A DNA stretch of 64,000 bases from Geobacillus vulcani PSS1 (GTDB lineage Bacteria; Bacillota; Bacilli; Bacillales; Anoxybacillaceae). Shown one piece after another: positions 1-10,868 of the stretch. The stretch is from contig NZ_JPOI01000001.1 of the NCBI RefSeq assembly GCF_000733845.1, forward strand, positions 310,001 through 374,000, given 5' to 3'. The notes under the pieces were generated by a model. The model had not been told where the DNA came from and made no database searches. It saw only the letters and a list, made by a program, of their open reading frames with translations. Positions within the stretch are counted from its first letter, which is position 1, and each line of letters opens with the position of its first letter. Position numbers and translations under genes: made by a program.

Positions 1-941
1 ACGGTATCATGGTTGTCCAAAAACGTCCCGAGCCAATACGGGCGGTCGTAAAACGTTTTGTTGTATTCCCAGACATCATACAGCGGGCGGAGCGAGGCAT
101 CGCGCCTCGCAAGCGACTGCTTCACCGCGCCATACAGCGGGTAATCGACAAACCCGTCGATGCCATACTTCCCGTAATCGGCGATATAGCGCGGATCGTC
201 GCTCCACACTTCACCGAGAAGGAAAACGTCTTTTTTCACCGCCTTCACTTCTTTAGAAAATTCCTGCCAAAACGATTTCGGCACATGACGCACCGTATCG
301 AGCCGGTAGCCGTCAATGTCGGTCTCTTTGATCCACCATTTGGCGGCGTCAATGAGGTATTTTTTCACTTCCGGGTTTTCCTGCGCCAAATCGGGAAGCC
401 CATACACCCAGCCGTTTTCTACTTGCTTTTGATTGTTCCAGTCAAAAATCTCTTTCTTCGGGTGGAACCAGTCTTTTTTCGCCGGATCCTGGAGCCACGG
501 ATGGTCGTAGCCGACATGGTTGGCAACAAAGTCCAAAATGACTTTCATGTCGCGCCGGTGCGCCTCTTTGACCAGCGTTTTCAAGTCATCGAGCGTGCCG
601 AAATGCGGGTCGACGCGATAAAAATCTTTGATCCAATACCCATGATAGCCGCCCGGCATGTTTTCAAAAATCGGCGTCAGCCAAATGGCGGTAAACCCCA
701 TTTCCTTGATGTAATCGAGCTTCGCTGTCACCCCTTTTAAATCCCCGCCAAAATATCCTTTTGGGTCGTTGACATTGACGTCTTGGTCGTTCGTCGGATC
801 CATATTGTTGAAACGGTCGACCATGATGAAATAAATCGCTTCGTCTTGCCACGTCCGTTCTTCTTTTTCCGCCGCCGCAGCCGGCATGGCATAAAAAAGA
901 AGGAACGGAAGGATGAACAGCACCATCAGCCGGTTCCCCAT
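1..941 (-). CDS. Secreted alpha-amylase (GH13), 3' end beyond window
   Basis: Extracellular starch-hydrolysing enzyme of glycoside hydrolase family 13. The start ATG (939-941) follows a GGAGGG ribosome binding site and encodes a signal peptide with a hydrophobic core ending in AMPAAAA. All four GH13 signature regions are visible: DFVANH, GYRLDTVRH (catalytic Asp), LGEVW (catalytic Glu) and LDNHDT right at the edge. About 313 residues are present, so the domain C and the stop lie outside the window. It is the last gene of a leftward group with the maltodextrin ABC transporter, 72 bp after the second permease, so its products are probably imported by that transporter. Exact product specificity cannot be read from sequence. 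Family assignment is secure. Confidence 0.93.
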   Translation of the reverse strand, partial: MGNRLMVLFILPFLLFYAMPAAAAEKEERTWQDEAIYFIMVDRFNNMDPTNDQDVNVNDPKGYFGGDLKGVTAKLDYIKEMGFTAIWLTPIFENMPGGYHGYWIKDFYRVDPHFGTLDDLKTLVKEAHRRDMKVILDFVANHVGYDHPWLQDPAKKDWFHPKKEIFDWNNQKQVENGWVYGLPDLAQENPEVKKYLIDAAKWWIKETDIDGYRLDTVRHVPKSFWQEFSKEVKAVKKDVFLLGEVWSDDPRYIADYGKYGIDGFVDYPLYGAVKQSLARRDASLRPLYDVWEYNKTFYDRPYWLGTFLDNHDT

Positions 942-1013
942 TTCCGTTTCCCTCCTTTACTGTCCGTTTGTCTGTGTGGAAACGGGTAAGCCCACTATTT
1001 ATGATAGCGGTTC

Positions 1014-1856
1014 TTACCCTTTTGTGCCACCCGCTGTTAAACCGGAAATCAAATATCGCTGCAAGAACAAAAAGACGATGGCAATCGGAGCGGCAATCAA
1101 AATGGAGCCGGCGGCAAAGCGAGTGAAATTGTTGGCAAACCGGTCGCTGATGAAATTGAACAACCCGACCGCCAGCGTAAATTTGTCCGGATCGCGCAAG
1201 ACGATCGACGGCAGCAAAAAGTCGGTAAACGGCGCCATGAAGTTAAACAAGGCGACAACGGCCAAAATCGGCTTGGCTAAGGGCAGCATGATGCGGAAAA
1301 AGACGCCGAAATGACCGGCGCCATCGATGCGCGCCGCCTCGTCCAACTCGCGCGGAATCGTGTCAAAATAGCCTTTCACAAGCCAGGCGTTAAACGGGAT
1401 TTGCCCGCCGACATAAATGAGAATGAGCCCCCAGAGCGAATCGAGCAAATGGAGCATGTCGAGCAAAATATACAGCGCCACCATCGCCATGAGCGAGGGG
1501 AACATTTGCAAGACTAAAAACAAGTACAGCCCCGTTTTCCGCCCGACGAATTTGTAGCGCGAAAACGCATAAGCGATGAGCGCCGTGAAGAAAACAGACA
1601 GCGCCGCGTTCACCGCCGCGACAAACAGGCTGTTTTTATACCAAAGCAAATAATCGCTTTGCGGGCTGGTAAACAGCCATTTGTAATGCTCGAGCGTCCA
1701 TTTTTCCGGAATGAGCGATGCCGAGTACAAACTTGTTCCCGGATTGAGCGACATGCTGATGGTCCAAAGAAGTGGATAAGCGATCACGACAAACATGAAC
1801 GCGATAAACAAGTAAATGAGCGTGACTTCGATGCGCGATTTCCATTTGCGGTTCAT
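1014..1856 (-). CDS. malG: Maltodextrin ABC transporter permease, MalG type
   Basis: Inner-membrane permease of a carbohydrate ABC importer (CUT1 family), 280 residues with six predicted membrane segments. The cytoplasmic EAA loop that contacts the ATPase is visible as EAARIDGAGHFGVFFRIMLP near residue 180. It begins at an ATG overlapping the stop of the MalF-type gene (TAATG), which implies translational coupling. It works with the upstream MalF-type permease and binding lipoprotein to import maltodextrins. No dedicated ATPase gene lies in the window; in Bacillaceae such systems commonly share an MsmX-type ATPase encoded elsewhere. Substrate assignment rests on the neighbouring amylase and neopullulanase. 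Confidence 0.9.
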   Translation of the reverse strand: MNRKWKSRIEVTLIYLFIAFMFVVIAYPLLWTISMSLNPGTSLYSASLIPEKWTLEHYKWLFTSPQSDYLLWYKNSLFVAAVNAALSVFFTALIAYAFSRYKFVGRKTGLYLFLVLQMFPSLMAMVALYILLDMLHLLDSLWGLILIYVGGQIPFNAWLVKGYFDTIPRELDEAARIDGAGHFGVFFRIMLPLAKPILAVVALFNFMAPFTDFLLPSIVLRDPDKFTLAVGLFNFISDRFANNFTRFAAGSILIAAPIAIVFLFLQRYLISGLTAGGTKG

Positions 1857-3136
1857 TAAATGTTCCCCTCCTCTTTAAAGGAACGGGTGCGTCGGAATTG
1901 ATAAACAGCAAACCCGCACACAATCAAGCCGATGATCAGCGAAATCGCAGCCGCCATATTGTAGTTGTTCGTCGTAAACGTCAAATCGTACACCCACGAA
2001 ATGAGAATGTCCGTTCCGCCGGCGTTTTGCCCGCGCACCGCCGGACCGCCATCGTTGAACAAATAGATGATGTTGAAGTTATTGAAGTTCCCCGCGTATT
2101 GCATGATCAACAGCGGAGCCGTGGCGTACAGCACATGCGGCAAGGTGATCGATTTGAACTTTTGCCATCGCGTCGCCCCGTCGATATCGGCCGCTTCGTA
2201 CCAATCACGGGAAATGCTTTGCAAAACGCCGGTAAATAACGCAAACACAAACGGGAAACCAAGCCATGTCTGAATCAAGATGAGCGCCACTTTCGTCCAA
2301 AACGGGTCGGTCATCCACGGAACCGACAACCCAAACAAACTCAGCACCTCACGGTTGATCGCCCCGAATTTATCGTTAAACATCGCGGCAAACACCAAAA
2401 TCGTGACAAACGCCGGCACGGCCCACGGCAAAATGAGCACCGTGCGGATGAATCGTTTAAACTTAATGCGCGGATCGTTGACGAGCAGCGCCAAAAACAG
2501 CCCAAGCGCGATTTGCATCGTCGTCGCTACGACCGTCCAGACGATCGTCCACGCGAGGACGCTGAAAAACGTGCCTTTCCAAATCGGGATGGAGACTAAG
2601 TTTTTGAAGTTGTCAAATCCGACCCAATTCAACAAATGCCGCGGCGGTGAATGATACAAGTTGTAGTCCGTAAAGGCGAGCGACACCATGAACAACAGCG
2701 GCAGCACAACGATAAACAAAAGCATGACAAGCCCAGGCGTGACAAAAATGTACGGAAACCCTCGGTCCCATGCGTTCCGGCACGATTCAACAAGCGAGGG
2801 AAACGGCTCGCCGCGCTGCCGCCGGCGGGCGTCGTTGCGGGCGTCAATGACGTTGGCAACGTGCAATGCAACGGCAAAAGCGATGATGATCACGGAAACA
2901 AGCCCTTGAATCAACAAGAAAATCGAATGATCGAGCATCGGGATTTCGCCGAGGGTCACCAGTCCCCACAGCCCGATATTCAAAAAGTTATAAAAGGTGA
3001 TAAGGAATGCCGCTTCGATGATGAGGAACAAGATTCCTTTGATATAGCGGCGGTTGTACAATTGTCCAAGGCCGGCAAACAGCAATGACAGCGCCATCGC
3101 CACCGCCGGCCGATGACGGACGTTCGCCTCCGGCAT
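1856..3136 (-). CDS. malF: Maltodextrin ABC transporter permease, MalF type
   Basis: Permease partner of the MalG-type protein, 426 residues. It is longer than most Gram-positive MalF proteins because of an N-terminal extension of about 110 residues with extra hydrophobic segments and a charged linker (RNDARRRQRGE), followed by the standard six-helix core. The EAA loop reads EAADIDGATRWQKFKSITLP near residue 325. An ATG start follows GGAGGG at a good distance. The gene is 69 bp downstream of the binding-protein gene and overlaps the next permease by one base, so all belong to one leftward operon. Role is inferred from family and context. Confidence 0.9.
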   Translation of the reverse strand: MPEANVRHRPAVAMALSLLFAGLGQLYNRRYIKGILFLIIEAAFLITFYNFLNIGLWGLVTLGEIPMLDHSIFLLIQGLVSVIIIAFAVALHVANVIDARNDARRRQRGEPFPSLVESCRNAWDRGFPYIFVTPGLVMLLFIVVLPLLFMVSLAFTDYNLYHSPPRHLLNWVGFDNFKNLVSIPIWKGTFFSVLAWTIVWTVVATTMQIALGLFLALLVNDPRIKFKRFIRTVLILPWAVPAFVTILVFAAMFNDKFGAINREVLSLFGLSVPWMTDPFWTKVALILIQTWLGFPFVFALFTGVLQSISRDWYEAADIDGATRWQKFKSITLPHVLYATAPLLIMQYAGNFNNFNIIYLFNDGGPAVRGQNAGGTDILISWVYDLTFTTNNYNMAAAISLIIGLIVCGFAVYQFRRTRSFKEEGNI

Positions 3137-3205
3137 CGGAACTCCCTCCTATCGATGGATAAGAACGGTGGATAGGGATGATCCTATCCACCGCCATATG
3201 ACGTG

Positions 3206-4480
3206 TTATTTTCCAGCACCGCTGGCCGCGATTTTGTCTTGAATCGTTTTGACCGCTTCGCTGAGCACCGCTTTCGGGTTATCGCCTTTCGCGATGAATT
3301 GCAGCGCGTTGCCCATCGGCTCCCATACTTGCGACATTTCCGGCACGTTCGGCATCGGTTCGCCGTATTGGATTTGCTCAGCAAAGCCGGCGATCAGCGG
3401 GTCGTTCGTGATTTTTTCGTTCGTCAACGCTTTTTGGTTTGCTGGCATTTCGCCAGCCACTTCATAGTAGTGGAGCGAGTTTTCTTCGTTCGTCACAAAT
3501 TTCATGAAATCGACTGCCCACGCTTTGTTTTTCGAATAGGCGGACAACATCCATGTTTTGACACCCACAAACGATTTCGGATGCTCGCCGTTGTCCAGCA
3601 CCGGCAGCGGTGCTGTCGCCAGCTTGTCGCCTAACGCTTCCTTGTACGAAGCAATGTTCCACGGACCGGTGATGGCGACCGCTACGTTCCCTTTCGTAAA
3701 CAGCCCGTTCATAATATCGCCGGTGATTTCTTTCGGAATGTAGCCGTTTTTAAACCACGATTGGACGAGCTCTGCTCCCTTGACGGCTCCGTCGTTGGCC
3801 AAACCGATGTCGCTCGTATCGTATTTGCCGTTTTCATTTTTGAACACATAGCCGCCGTAGCCGGCGAAGAACGGATAAACGAAATAGAAGTTCGCGGCTT
3901 CCATTAAAAAGCCGTATTGGTCTTTGGCCGCATTCGTTTTTTCTTTGGCGATCTTCATCAACTCATCCATCGTTTTCGGCGCTTCCGGCACTAAATTTTT
4001 GTTATAGAACACGCCGTATGTTTCCACGACCGCCGGCACACCGTACGTTTGGCCGTCATACGTCACCGCATTGACAGCGGTCTCGCTGTACTCGCCTTTC
4101 GCATCGCCAAGGTCAACCGGATCGGCCAGCCCCTGCAACACAATGTCGCCGATGCGGTCATGCGGTTGATAGAACACGTCCGGCCCTTTGCCAGCTGGGC
4201 CGTCAAGCGCCAATTTTTTCGTTTGGTCAAGCATGCTGACGGCTACCATTTCAATTTTGATTCCGGTTTTTTCCGTGTACTTTTGGAAAATATCCTTCAA
4301 TGCTTGTTTTTGTTTTTCATCATCGTTCACCCACACGACGAGTTTCTCTGGCTTTTTGTCCTGTTCTGCCGTCTTTTGGTCGTTTCCTTTCGGCTGCTGG
4401 ACATCGCGCTTGGGACCGCAGGCACCCAGCACGCCAATCAACAACACGGCCATGAGAAATAAAGATAACGCTTTTCTCAT
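3206..4480 (-). CDS. malE: Maltodextrin-binding lipoprotein, MalE type
   Basis: Extracellular solute-binding protein (family 1) that captures maltodextrins and delivers them to the MalF/MalG permeases. The protein is 424 residues. The chosen ATG at 4480 follows CAGGAGGGGG and gives a proper lipoprotein signal: MRKALS, a hydrophobic stretch, and the lipobox LGAC, whose Cys should be lipidated. A longer reading with a start at 4522 would put 14 charged residues before the signal and is rejected. It is the first gene of the leftward maltodextrin operon. Two operator boxes lie between its promoter and its start. Family call is secure; ligand inferred from neighbours. Confidence 0.92.
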   Translation of the reverse strand: MRKALSLFLMAVLLIGVLGACGPKRDVQQPKGNDQKTAEQDKKPEKLVVWVNDDEKQKQALKDIFQKYTEKTGIKIEMVAVSMLDQTKKLALDGPAGKGPDVFYQPHDRIGDIVLQGLADPVDLGDAKGEYSETAVNAVTYDGQTYGVPAVVETYGVFYNKNLVPEAPKTMDELMKIAKEKTNAAKDQYGFLMEAANFYFVYPFFAGYGGYVFKNENGKYDTSDIGLANDGAVKGAELVQSWFKNGYIPKEITGDIMNGLFTKGNVAVAITGPWNIASYKEALGDKLATAPLPVLDNGEHPKSFVGVKTWMLSAYSKNKAWAVDFMKFVTNEENSLHYYEVAGEMPANQKALTNEKITNDPLIAGFAEQIQYGEPMPNVPEMSQVWEPMGNALQFIAKGDNPKAVLSEAVKTIQDKIAASGAGK

Positions 4481-4588
4481 AATCCCCCTCCTGTCATCTT
4501 TCCGTTTTCGCAGCACAACCAAAAGGAAATCGTTTGCACAAACAAAACAATGAGCCCTTCTATGAAAACGATTGCACCGCTTAACTCT

Positions 4589-4616
4589 ATTATATCTTCT
4601 ATTTCATATTTTACAA
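4589..4616 (-). promoter_or_regulatory. Predicted sigma-A promoter of the malE operon
   Basis: On the reverse strand a TTGTAA -35 (4611-4616) and a perfect TATAAT -10 (4589-4594) are separated by 16 bp. Transcription would start near 4582, just upstream of two operator boxes and about 100 bp before the malE start. Confidence 0.6.
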
Positions 4617-4633
4617 GTTTTTTTCTATAAAAT

Positions 4634-4662
4634 TTGACTTTTCTCTCTGTTTTGCGTACTCT
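4634..4662 (+). promoter_or_regulatory. Predicted promoter of the neopullulanase gene
   Basis: TTGACT (4634-4639) and TACTCT (4657-4662) are separated by 17 bp. The -35 is good and the -10 weak, consistent with an activator-dependent or tightly repressed promoter. The operator box at 4685-4696 lies just downstream of the expected start. Confidence 0.45.
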
Positions 4663-4704
4663 TTAATCGAAGGAATCCATTGGTGCAAACGATTGCCTTT
4701 ATAA

Positions 4705-6495
<1,791 letters not shown>

Positions 6496-6525
6496 GCGGG
6501 CGGTTACGGATCAGCATATCGGCTG

Positions 6526-6551
6526 CCGGTGCAGCGGATAAGCTGCACCGG
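6526..6551 (+). terminator. Hairpin terminator after the neopullulanase gene
   Basis: A 10-bp perfect stem (CCGGTGCAGC / GCTGCACCGG) with a 6-base loop lies 30 bases past the stop. The following T-run is short (ATCTTTT), so termination may be partial. Confidence 0.6.
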
Positions 6552-6580
6552 TGTGATCTTTTGCCGGCCGTCTCCGAAGA

Positions 6581-6683
6581 CGGAAAACGTTCGGCGAACA
6601 TGTCGCTTTCCGGCTGAAAACACACTTTCCGCCCCTTTGATGAACACCGGCAGCGGCGGCATGGAAAATGCGACCGTATCCAT
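6581..6683 (-). pseudogene. Remnant of an AraC-family regulator N-terminus (tentative)
   Basis: An ATG at 6683, preceded by GAGGGGAG, opens a short frame reading MDTVAFSMPPLPVFIKGAES and then SAGKRHVRRTFSVF. This resembles the start of the sugar-sensing cupin domain of Bacillaceae AraC-type regulators (pattern PPLPxFI...G...RRxFxVFD). Similarity stops abruptly after about 34 residues, near the neopullulanase terminator, so the rest of the gene seems deleted. The remaining gap up to the MATE gene (6684-6808) holds no other gene. The match is from memory of family patterns only. Confidence 0.4.
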
Positions 6684-6808
6684 CGGCCTCTCCCCTCTTT
6701 TGTCGGAAATGTGCAAGCAAAATCGCTTCTTTCTCTTTCCATTATGCAACAAACTAGCTAAACTGAATATATCGTTCAAGTCGGAATAAGAAAAGGAGTT
6801 GTCTCAAC

Positions 6809-8161
6809 ATGCGCCGTGAGGCCAAAACGCGATCATTGTTTTCCTTGACGTGGCCAATTTTTATTGAAACGTTGCTCTATATGGTGATGGGCAACGCCGA
6901 TACACTGATGCTCAGCCAGTATTCAGATCACGCGGTTGCCGCCGTCGGGGTGGCGAACCAAATCATCGCTTTAACCATCGTGCTGTTCAACTTCGTCGCT
7001 TTAGCGACGACGGTGCTTGTCGCCCAATATTTAGGCGCCCGCCGAGAGCAAGAAGCTGTTGACGTATCGCTTGTATCCCTCGCGGCCAATTTGTTGTTCG
7101 GATTGTTGTTAAGCACCATTCTTGCCGCATTCAGCGAGCCGATTTTGCGAATGATGGATTTGCCCGCCGAGCTGCTTGATGAAGGAACCCGTTATTTGAC
7201 AATTGTCGGGGGATTTTTGTTCATCCAAGCGCTGATGATGACGATCGGCGCCATTTTGAAAAGCTATGGCTTCACCCGTGACACGATGTATGTGGCGGTT
7301 GGCATGAACGTTTTGCACGTCATCAGCAACGCGGCCCTCATTTTTGGTTTGTTCGGCCTGCCCGCCCTCGGCATCCAAGGGGCTGCTATATCGACCGCCG
7401 CCAGCCGCGGTATGGCCTTTCTCGCGCTTCTTGCTTTGTTGTGTAAACGAACAAATATTCCGCTCGCACCAAGGGCGTTTCGCTGTCTTCCGTTTCACTA
7501 TTTGCGCTCACTGCTGAAAATCGGTATTCCGGCAGCCGGGGAGCATCTTTCGTACAATACAGCGCAAATGGCCATTACATATTTCATTACATGGCTTGGC
7601 GCTGAGGCATTGACCGTCCGTGTATACACGCAAAACATTATGATGTTTGTGTTTTTATTCGGCATCGCTGTCAGCCAAGGAACGCAAATTCTCGTCGGCC
7701 ACTTCGTCGGCGCCGGGCGATACGAGGAAGCCTACGCCCGCTGCTTGAAAAGTTTGTACAGCGCCATCGTCATTTCAGTGCTGCTGGCCGCAGCCGCCTA
7801 TTGGTTTGCTGAACCGTTGCTGTCGCTCTTTACCGATGACCGCTCGATGATTGTTCTTGGCCGCAAACTGTTGCTGTTAACAATCATCCTTGAACCAGGG
7901 CGCTCCTTTAACTTAGTGATTATCAGTTCGCTTCGTGCCGCTGGTGATGTGCAATTCCCTGTCTATATGGGCATTTTGTCGATGTGGGGCATCGGCGTGA
8001 CCATTGCTTACGTATTTGGCATCGCCCTCGGATTTGGCCTCGTCGGCATTTGGCTGTCGTTCATCGCTGACGAATGGCTGCGCGGACTGTTGATGCTTTG
8101 GCGCTGGCGGTCGCGCGTCTGGATGAAAAAAACGATGGTGACGCACGCCAAAATGGCGTAG
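6809..8161 (+). CDS. MATE-family multidrug/cation efflux protein
   Basis: Integral membrane exporter of 450 residues with about 12 hydrophobic segments arranged as two similar halves, typical of the MATE (MatE) family. The N-terminal half begins RSLFSLTWPIFIETLLYMVM and includes DTLMLSQYSDHAVAAVGVANQ. The ATG follows AAAAGGAG. These proteins use a proton or sodium gradient to extrude organic cations or other small molecules; the substrate here is not inferable. It stands alone between an upstream control region and a bidirectional terminator shared with the convergent asparagine synthetase gene. Confidence 0.9.
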   Translation: MRREAKTRSLFSLTWPIFIETLLYMVMGNADTLMLSQYSDHAVAAVGVANQIIALTIVLFNFVALATTVLVAQYLGARREQEAVDVSLVSLAANLLFGLLLSTILAAFSEPILRMMDLPAELLDEGTRYLTIVGGFLFIQALMMTIGAILKSYGFTRDTMYVAVGMNVLHVISNAALIFGLFGLPALGIQGAAISTAASRGMAFLALLALLCKRTNIPLAPRAFRCLPFHYLRSLLKIGIPAAGEHLSYNTAQMAITYFITWLGAEALTVRVYTQNIMMFVFLFGIAVSQGTQILVGHFVGAGRYEEAYARCLKSLYSAIVISVLLAAAAYWFAEPLLSLFTDDRSMIVLGRKLLLLTIILEPGRSFNLVIISSLRAAGDVQFPVYMGILSMWGIGVTIAYVFGIALGFGLVGIWLSFIADEWLRGLLMLWRWRSRVWMKKTMVTHAKMA

Positions 8162-8176
8162 CGCCACCAATCGACA

Positions 8177-8202
8177 AAGAGCTGCGCGTAGGCGCAGCTC
8201 TT
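8177..8202. terminator. Bidirectional terminator between MATE and asparagine synthetase genes
   Basis: An 11-bp perfect stem, AAGAGCTGCGC / GCGCAGCTCTT, with a GTAG loop, flanked by T-rich DNA on the right and A-rich DNA on the left. It overlaps the last bases of the convergent gene's stop codon. Confidence 0.8.
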
Positions 8203-10048
8203 ATTCTTTAATGCGAATGCCGTAATAATCGAACCAAACGTGTACTTGGCCAAGGTAAGCGAGCAGCTGCGGACCGGTCATAAGCTGCCCGAACCACGGC
8301 ACTTGGAACGACCTTCCTTCCGTTTCAACAAGCGATGACAATTTTTCTCTATCGAAAAACTCATGCAAAATCGAAGAGCGGTCATGGAGCAGCTGCTCAA
8401 GCCATTGCTTGACAAGTTTCGTATATAACGGATGGTGCGTTTTCGGATATGGGCTTTTTTTCCGGTAGAGCACCTCTTCGGGAAGCAATCCCTCGAGCGC
8501 TTTTCGCAAAAGACCTTTTTCTCGACCGCCGTACATTTTCATATCCCATGGAATATTCCAAACGTATTCGACAATGCGATGGTCAGCGAACGGCACGCGC
8601 ACTTCCAAACTCGCCCCCATGCTCATCCGGTCTTTCCGATCAAGCAGTGTTGTCATAAACCAAATCATATTTAAGTAAAACAGTTCACGCCGCTTTGCCT
8701 CCTCGGCGCTTTCCCCTTCCAGGCGCGGCACTTCGGCGATCGTTTGTTCATAACGCATTTGCACATAGTCGTCAAGGCGAAGCTTTTGCCGCCACTCGTC
8801 CTTTAATAGGCCCATACGCGCATCGATCGAACGCATCCAAGGAAACCCTTTCCGCGACAAATCGTCCGGCCGATGGAACCATGGATAGCCGCCGAAAATT
8901 TCATCGGCGCACTCCCCGGATAAGCTGACGACAAACTGTTCGCGAATTTGTTTGCAAAACCAAAGAAGCGAAGAATCGACATCCGCCATGCCTGGAACAT
9001 CGCGGACGATGACGGCTTCATGCAAATGGCGGAACAGTTCTTCTTGCGTGATCACGCAGCGGTGATGAATCGTTTGAAATTGATTGGACACCTGTTCGAT
9101 AAATGGTGCATCCGTGTTTGGTTGAAAATCGTTGGCTTTGAAATACTGGTCGTTTCCTTCATAATCGATCGAGTAGGTGTGCAGCGGCCCTTTTCCATCT
9201 GCCGTGAAGGCATTGGCGGCAATCGCCGTAATGGCGCTCGAATCAACCCCGCCAGATAGAAATGTGCAGACCGGCACATCGGAAACGAGCTGACGCGTCA
9301 CGGCATCCGTCAACAGAAAGCGCAGTTTCTCGACCGTTTCCTCAAACGAATCGCGATGGATGTCGCTTTCGACATTCCAATACCGCCAAATGCGAAGTCC
9401 TTGGCGGGAAAAAGTGAGCGCGTGTGCGGGGCGCAGTTCCCGAATGCCGTCAAACACGCCGTGCCCCGGCGTGCGCGACGGTCCGAGCCCAAACACTTCG
9501 GCGAGTCCTTCATAATTGACTTCTGCCTTTACATCAGGATGGGCCAAAATGGCTTTCACTTCCGAACCGAACAGCAACCCCCCGCCATCTTCTCGATAAA
9601 ACAAAGGTTTTACTCCGAGCCGGTCGCGCGCCATAAATAATAGCTCGCGCTCCTCATCCCAAACGGCAAAAGCAAAAATGCCGTTCAGCCAATCAACGCA
9701 TTGTTCCCTCCACTCCATGTACGAGGCAAGCAGCACTTCTGTATCGGAGTGGCCGTCAAATCGATAACCTTTGCGCAATAGTTCCTTGCGAATCTCTTCT
9801 GTATTATACAGTTCGCCGTTGTAGACGATCGTATAACGGCATCCATTTTTTTGCCGGAGCATCGGTTGTTTGCCGCCGGCCGGATCCACAACGACGAGCC
9901 GCTTATGACCGAAAGCGACGTGTGTATCCAGCCATGTATTGGTATCATCCGGTCCACGTTTGGCGAGCGTCTCTGTCATGCTGTCAATGATCGTTCGCTC
10001 GCGGCGCAAATCGCGCCCGAAATGGACCCAGCCAGTAATGCCACACAT
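8201..10048 (-). CDS. asnO: Glutamine-dependent asparagine synthetase
   Basis: Makes asparagine from aspartate, ATP and glutamine. The protein has 615 residues: an N-terminal Ntn glutaminase domain (about 1-210) and a C-terminal ATP-pyrophosphatase domain carrying SGGVDSS. The ATG at 10048 is chosen so that Met is followed directly by the catalytic Cys2 (MCGITGW); a TTG nine bases upstream would bury the nucleophile. Yis-region synteny (near yisK and yisL) supports the asnO (yisO) paralogue, which in B. subtilis is linked to sporulation, rather than asnB or asnH. Family is certain, paralogue likely. Confidence 0.88.
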   Translation of the reverse strand: MCGITGWVHFGRDLRRERTIIDSMTETLAKRGPDDTNTWLDTHVAFGHKRLVVVDPAGGKQPMLRQKNGCRYTIVYNGELYNTEEIRKELLRKGYRFDGHSDTEVLLASYMEWREQCVDWLNGIFAFAVWDEERELLFMARDRLGVKPLFYREDGGGLLFGSEVKAILAHPDVKAEVNYEGLAEVFGLGPSRTPGHGVFDGIRELRPAHALTFSRQGLRIWRYWNVESDIHRDSFEETVEKLRFLLTDAVTRQLVSDVPVCTFLSGGVDSSAITAIAANAFTADGKGPLHTYSIDYEGNDQYFKANDFQPNTDAPFIEQVSNQFQTIHHRCVITQEELFRHLHEAVIVRDVPGMADVDSSLLWFCKQIREQFVVSLSGECADEIFGGYPWFHRPDDLSRKGFPWMRSIDARMGLLKDEWRQKLRLDDYVQMRYEQTIAEVPRLEGESAEEAKRRELFYLNMIWFMTTLLDRKDRMSMGASLEVRVPFADHRIVEYVWNIPWDMKMYGGREKGLLRKALEGLLPEEVLYRKKSPYPKTHHPLYTKLVKQWLEQLLHDRSSILHEFFDREKLSSLVETEGRSFQVPWFGQLMTGPQLLAYLGQVHVWFDYYGIRIKE

Positions 10049-10291
10049 ACAAACCAATCCTTTCTTTTCATCAAAGATGGCAAGTTTTCATCCGTTTCCA
10101 TCATTTCACCCGTTCTTTTTTCACAACCGCTTCTAGCGATCGCTTCTTTGATTCACGATGGTTCTCCATATCGGCATGATTCCATTTTATGCACCCCCCG
10201 TCATTTCGATGAATTGTCCGACGCCGGTCGCCGCACGAATAAATCAGCAAAAAAATGGAAAAACAGAGGAGTACAAGGAGGATGAGGGACA

Positions 10292-10840
10292 TTGAACATC
10301 GAAGAACGACTGCGATGCATTGCGGAACAGCCACGGGCGTATATACAAGGAACAGTGGAGTTTGTCAACAACGAATGGATCTTTTTTGATGAGGAAGAAG
10401 AGGAAGCATCCTTGATGGAAGAGATGGCGGAGCAAGACATCGAATGGTTTCATTGCGGGCATTGGCTGTCCGGGCAATGGCAGGATCAGGGCGCGGTCGC
10501 CACGGATCTTGGCGTCTTTCCCCTCGAAAACGGAGATCGCATCCGTTTCCGCAAGCGGTTGACTTATGCCTACCAACAATGGCTCGCCGCGCTTCCTGAT
10601 TCAACCTTTTTCCAGTTTGTTCAATGGCTGAACAGCCTCGGATTTTCGCTGTATGACTGCTTATATTGCTACAATGGCTTATTGTTTGCCAAATCGTCTG
10701 GCGTGAATTTCATCATTTACGACAACACTGAACAAATCGGCAGCATCCACCACTATTACGAGCGCGGACGGGCATCAAGCGATCGCTTTGAAATCACATT
10801 GAACAGCGGTGAGCGAGCCATTTGCGCCCAAATCGGCTGA
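10292..10840 (+). CDS. Conserved hypothetical protein, possibly DUF2777
   Basis: Unrecognised 182-residue soluble protein. A TTG start at 10292 is chosen because AAGGAGG lies 10 bases upstream; no in-frame ATG with a site is seen. The sequence is acidic near residues 30-50 (DEEEEEASLMEEMAEQD) and rich in aromatics, with a Cys pair in LYDCLYCYNG. I recall similar proteins in Bacillaceae under a DUF2777-type heading but cannot confirm it. It is divergent from asnO and followed by a noncoding mobile element, so context says little about function. Confidence 0.6.
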   Translation: MNIEERLRCIAEQPRAYIQGTVEFVNNEWIFFDEEEEEASLMEEMAEQDIEWFHCGHWLSGQWQDQGAVATDLGVFPLENGDRIRFRKRLTYAYQQWLAALPDSTFFQFVQWLNSLGFSLYDCLYCYNGLLFAKSSGVNFIIYDNTEQIGSIHHYYERGRASSDRFEITLNSGERAICAQIG

Positions 10841-10868
10841 ACCACCTGTTGATCCTCACGTCGTTTAA

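Larger units (their letters stand above)
4526..4696. promoter_or_regulatory. Three LacI-family/cre-like operator boxes in the divergent maltodextrin control region
   Basis: Three near-identical 12-mers occur in the gap between malE and the neopullulanase gene: GCAAACGATTGC at 4685-4696, GAAAACGATTGC at 4564-4575, and GCAAACGATTTC (reverse strand) at 4526-4537. They resemble LacI-family operators. The middle one extended (TGAAAACGATTGCA) also fits the CcpA cre consensus with one mismatch. Two boxes lie downstream of the leftward promoter and one downstream of the rightward promoter, which suits roadblock repression. A MalR-type maltodextrin repressor, CcpA, or both are candidates. No regulator gene of this type is in the window. 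Confidence 0.7.
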
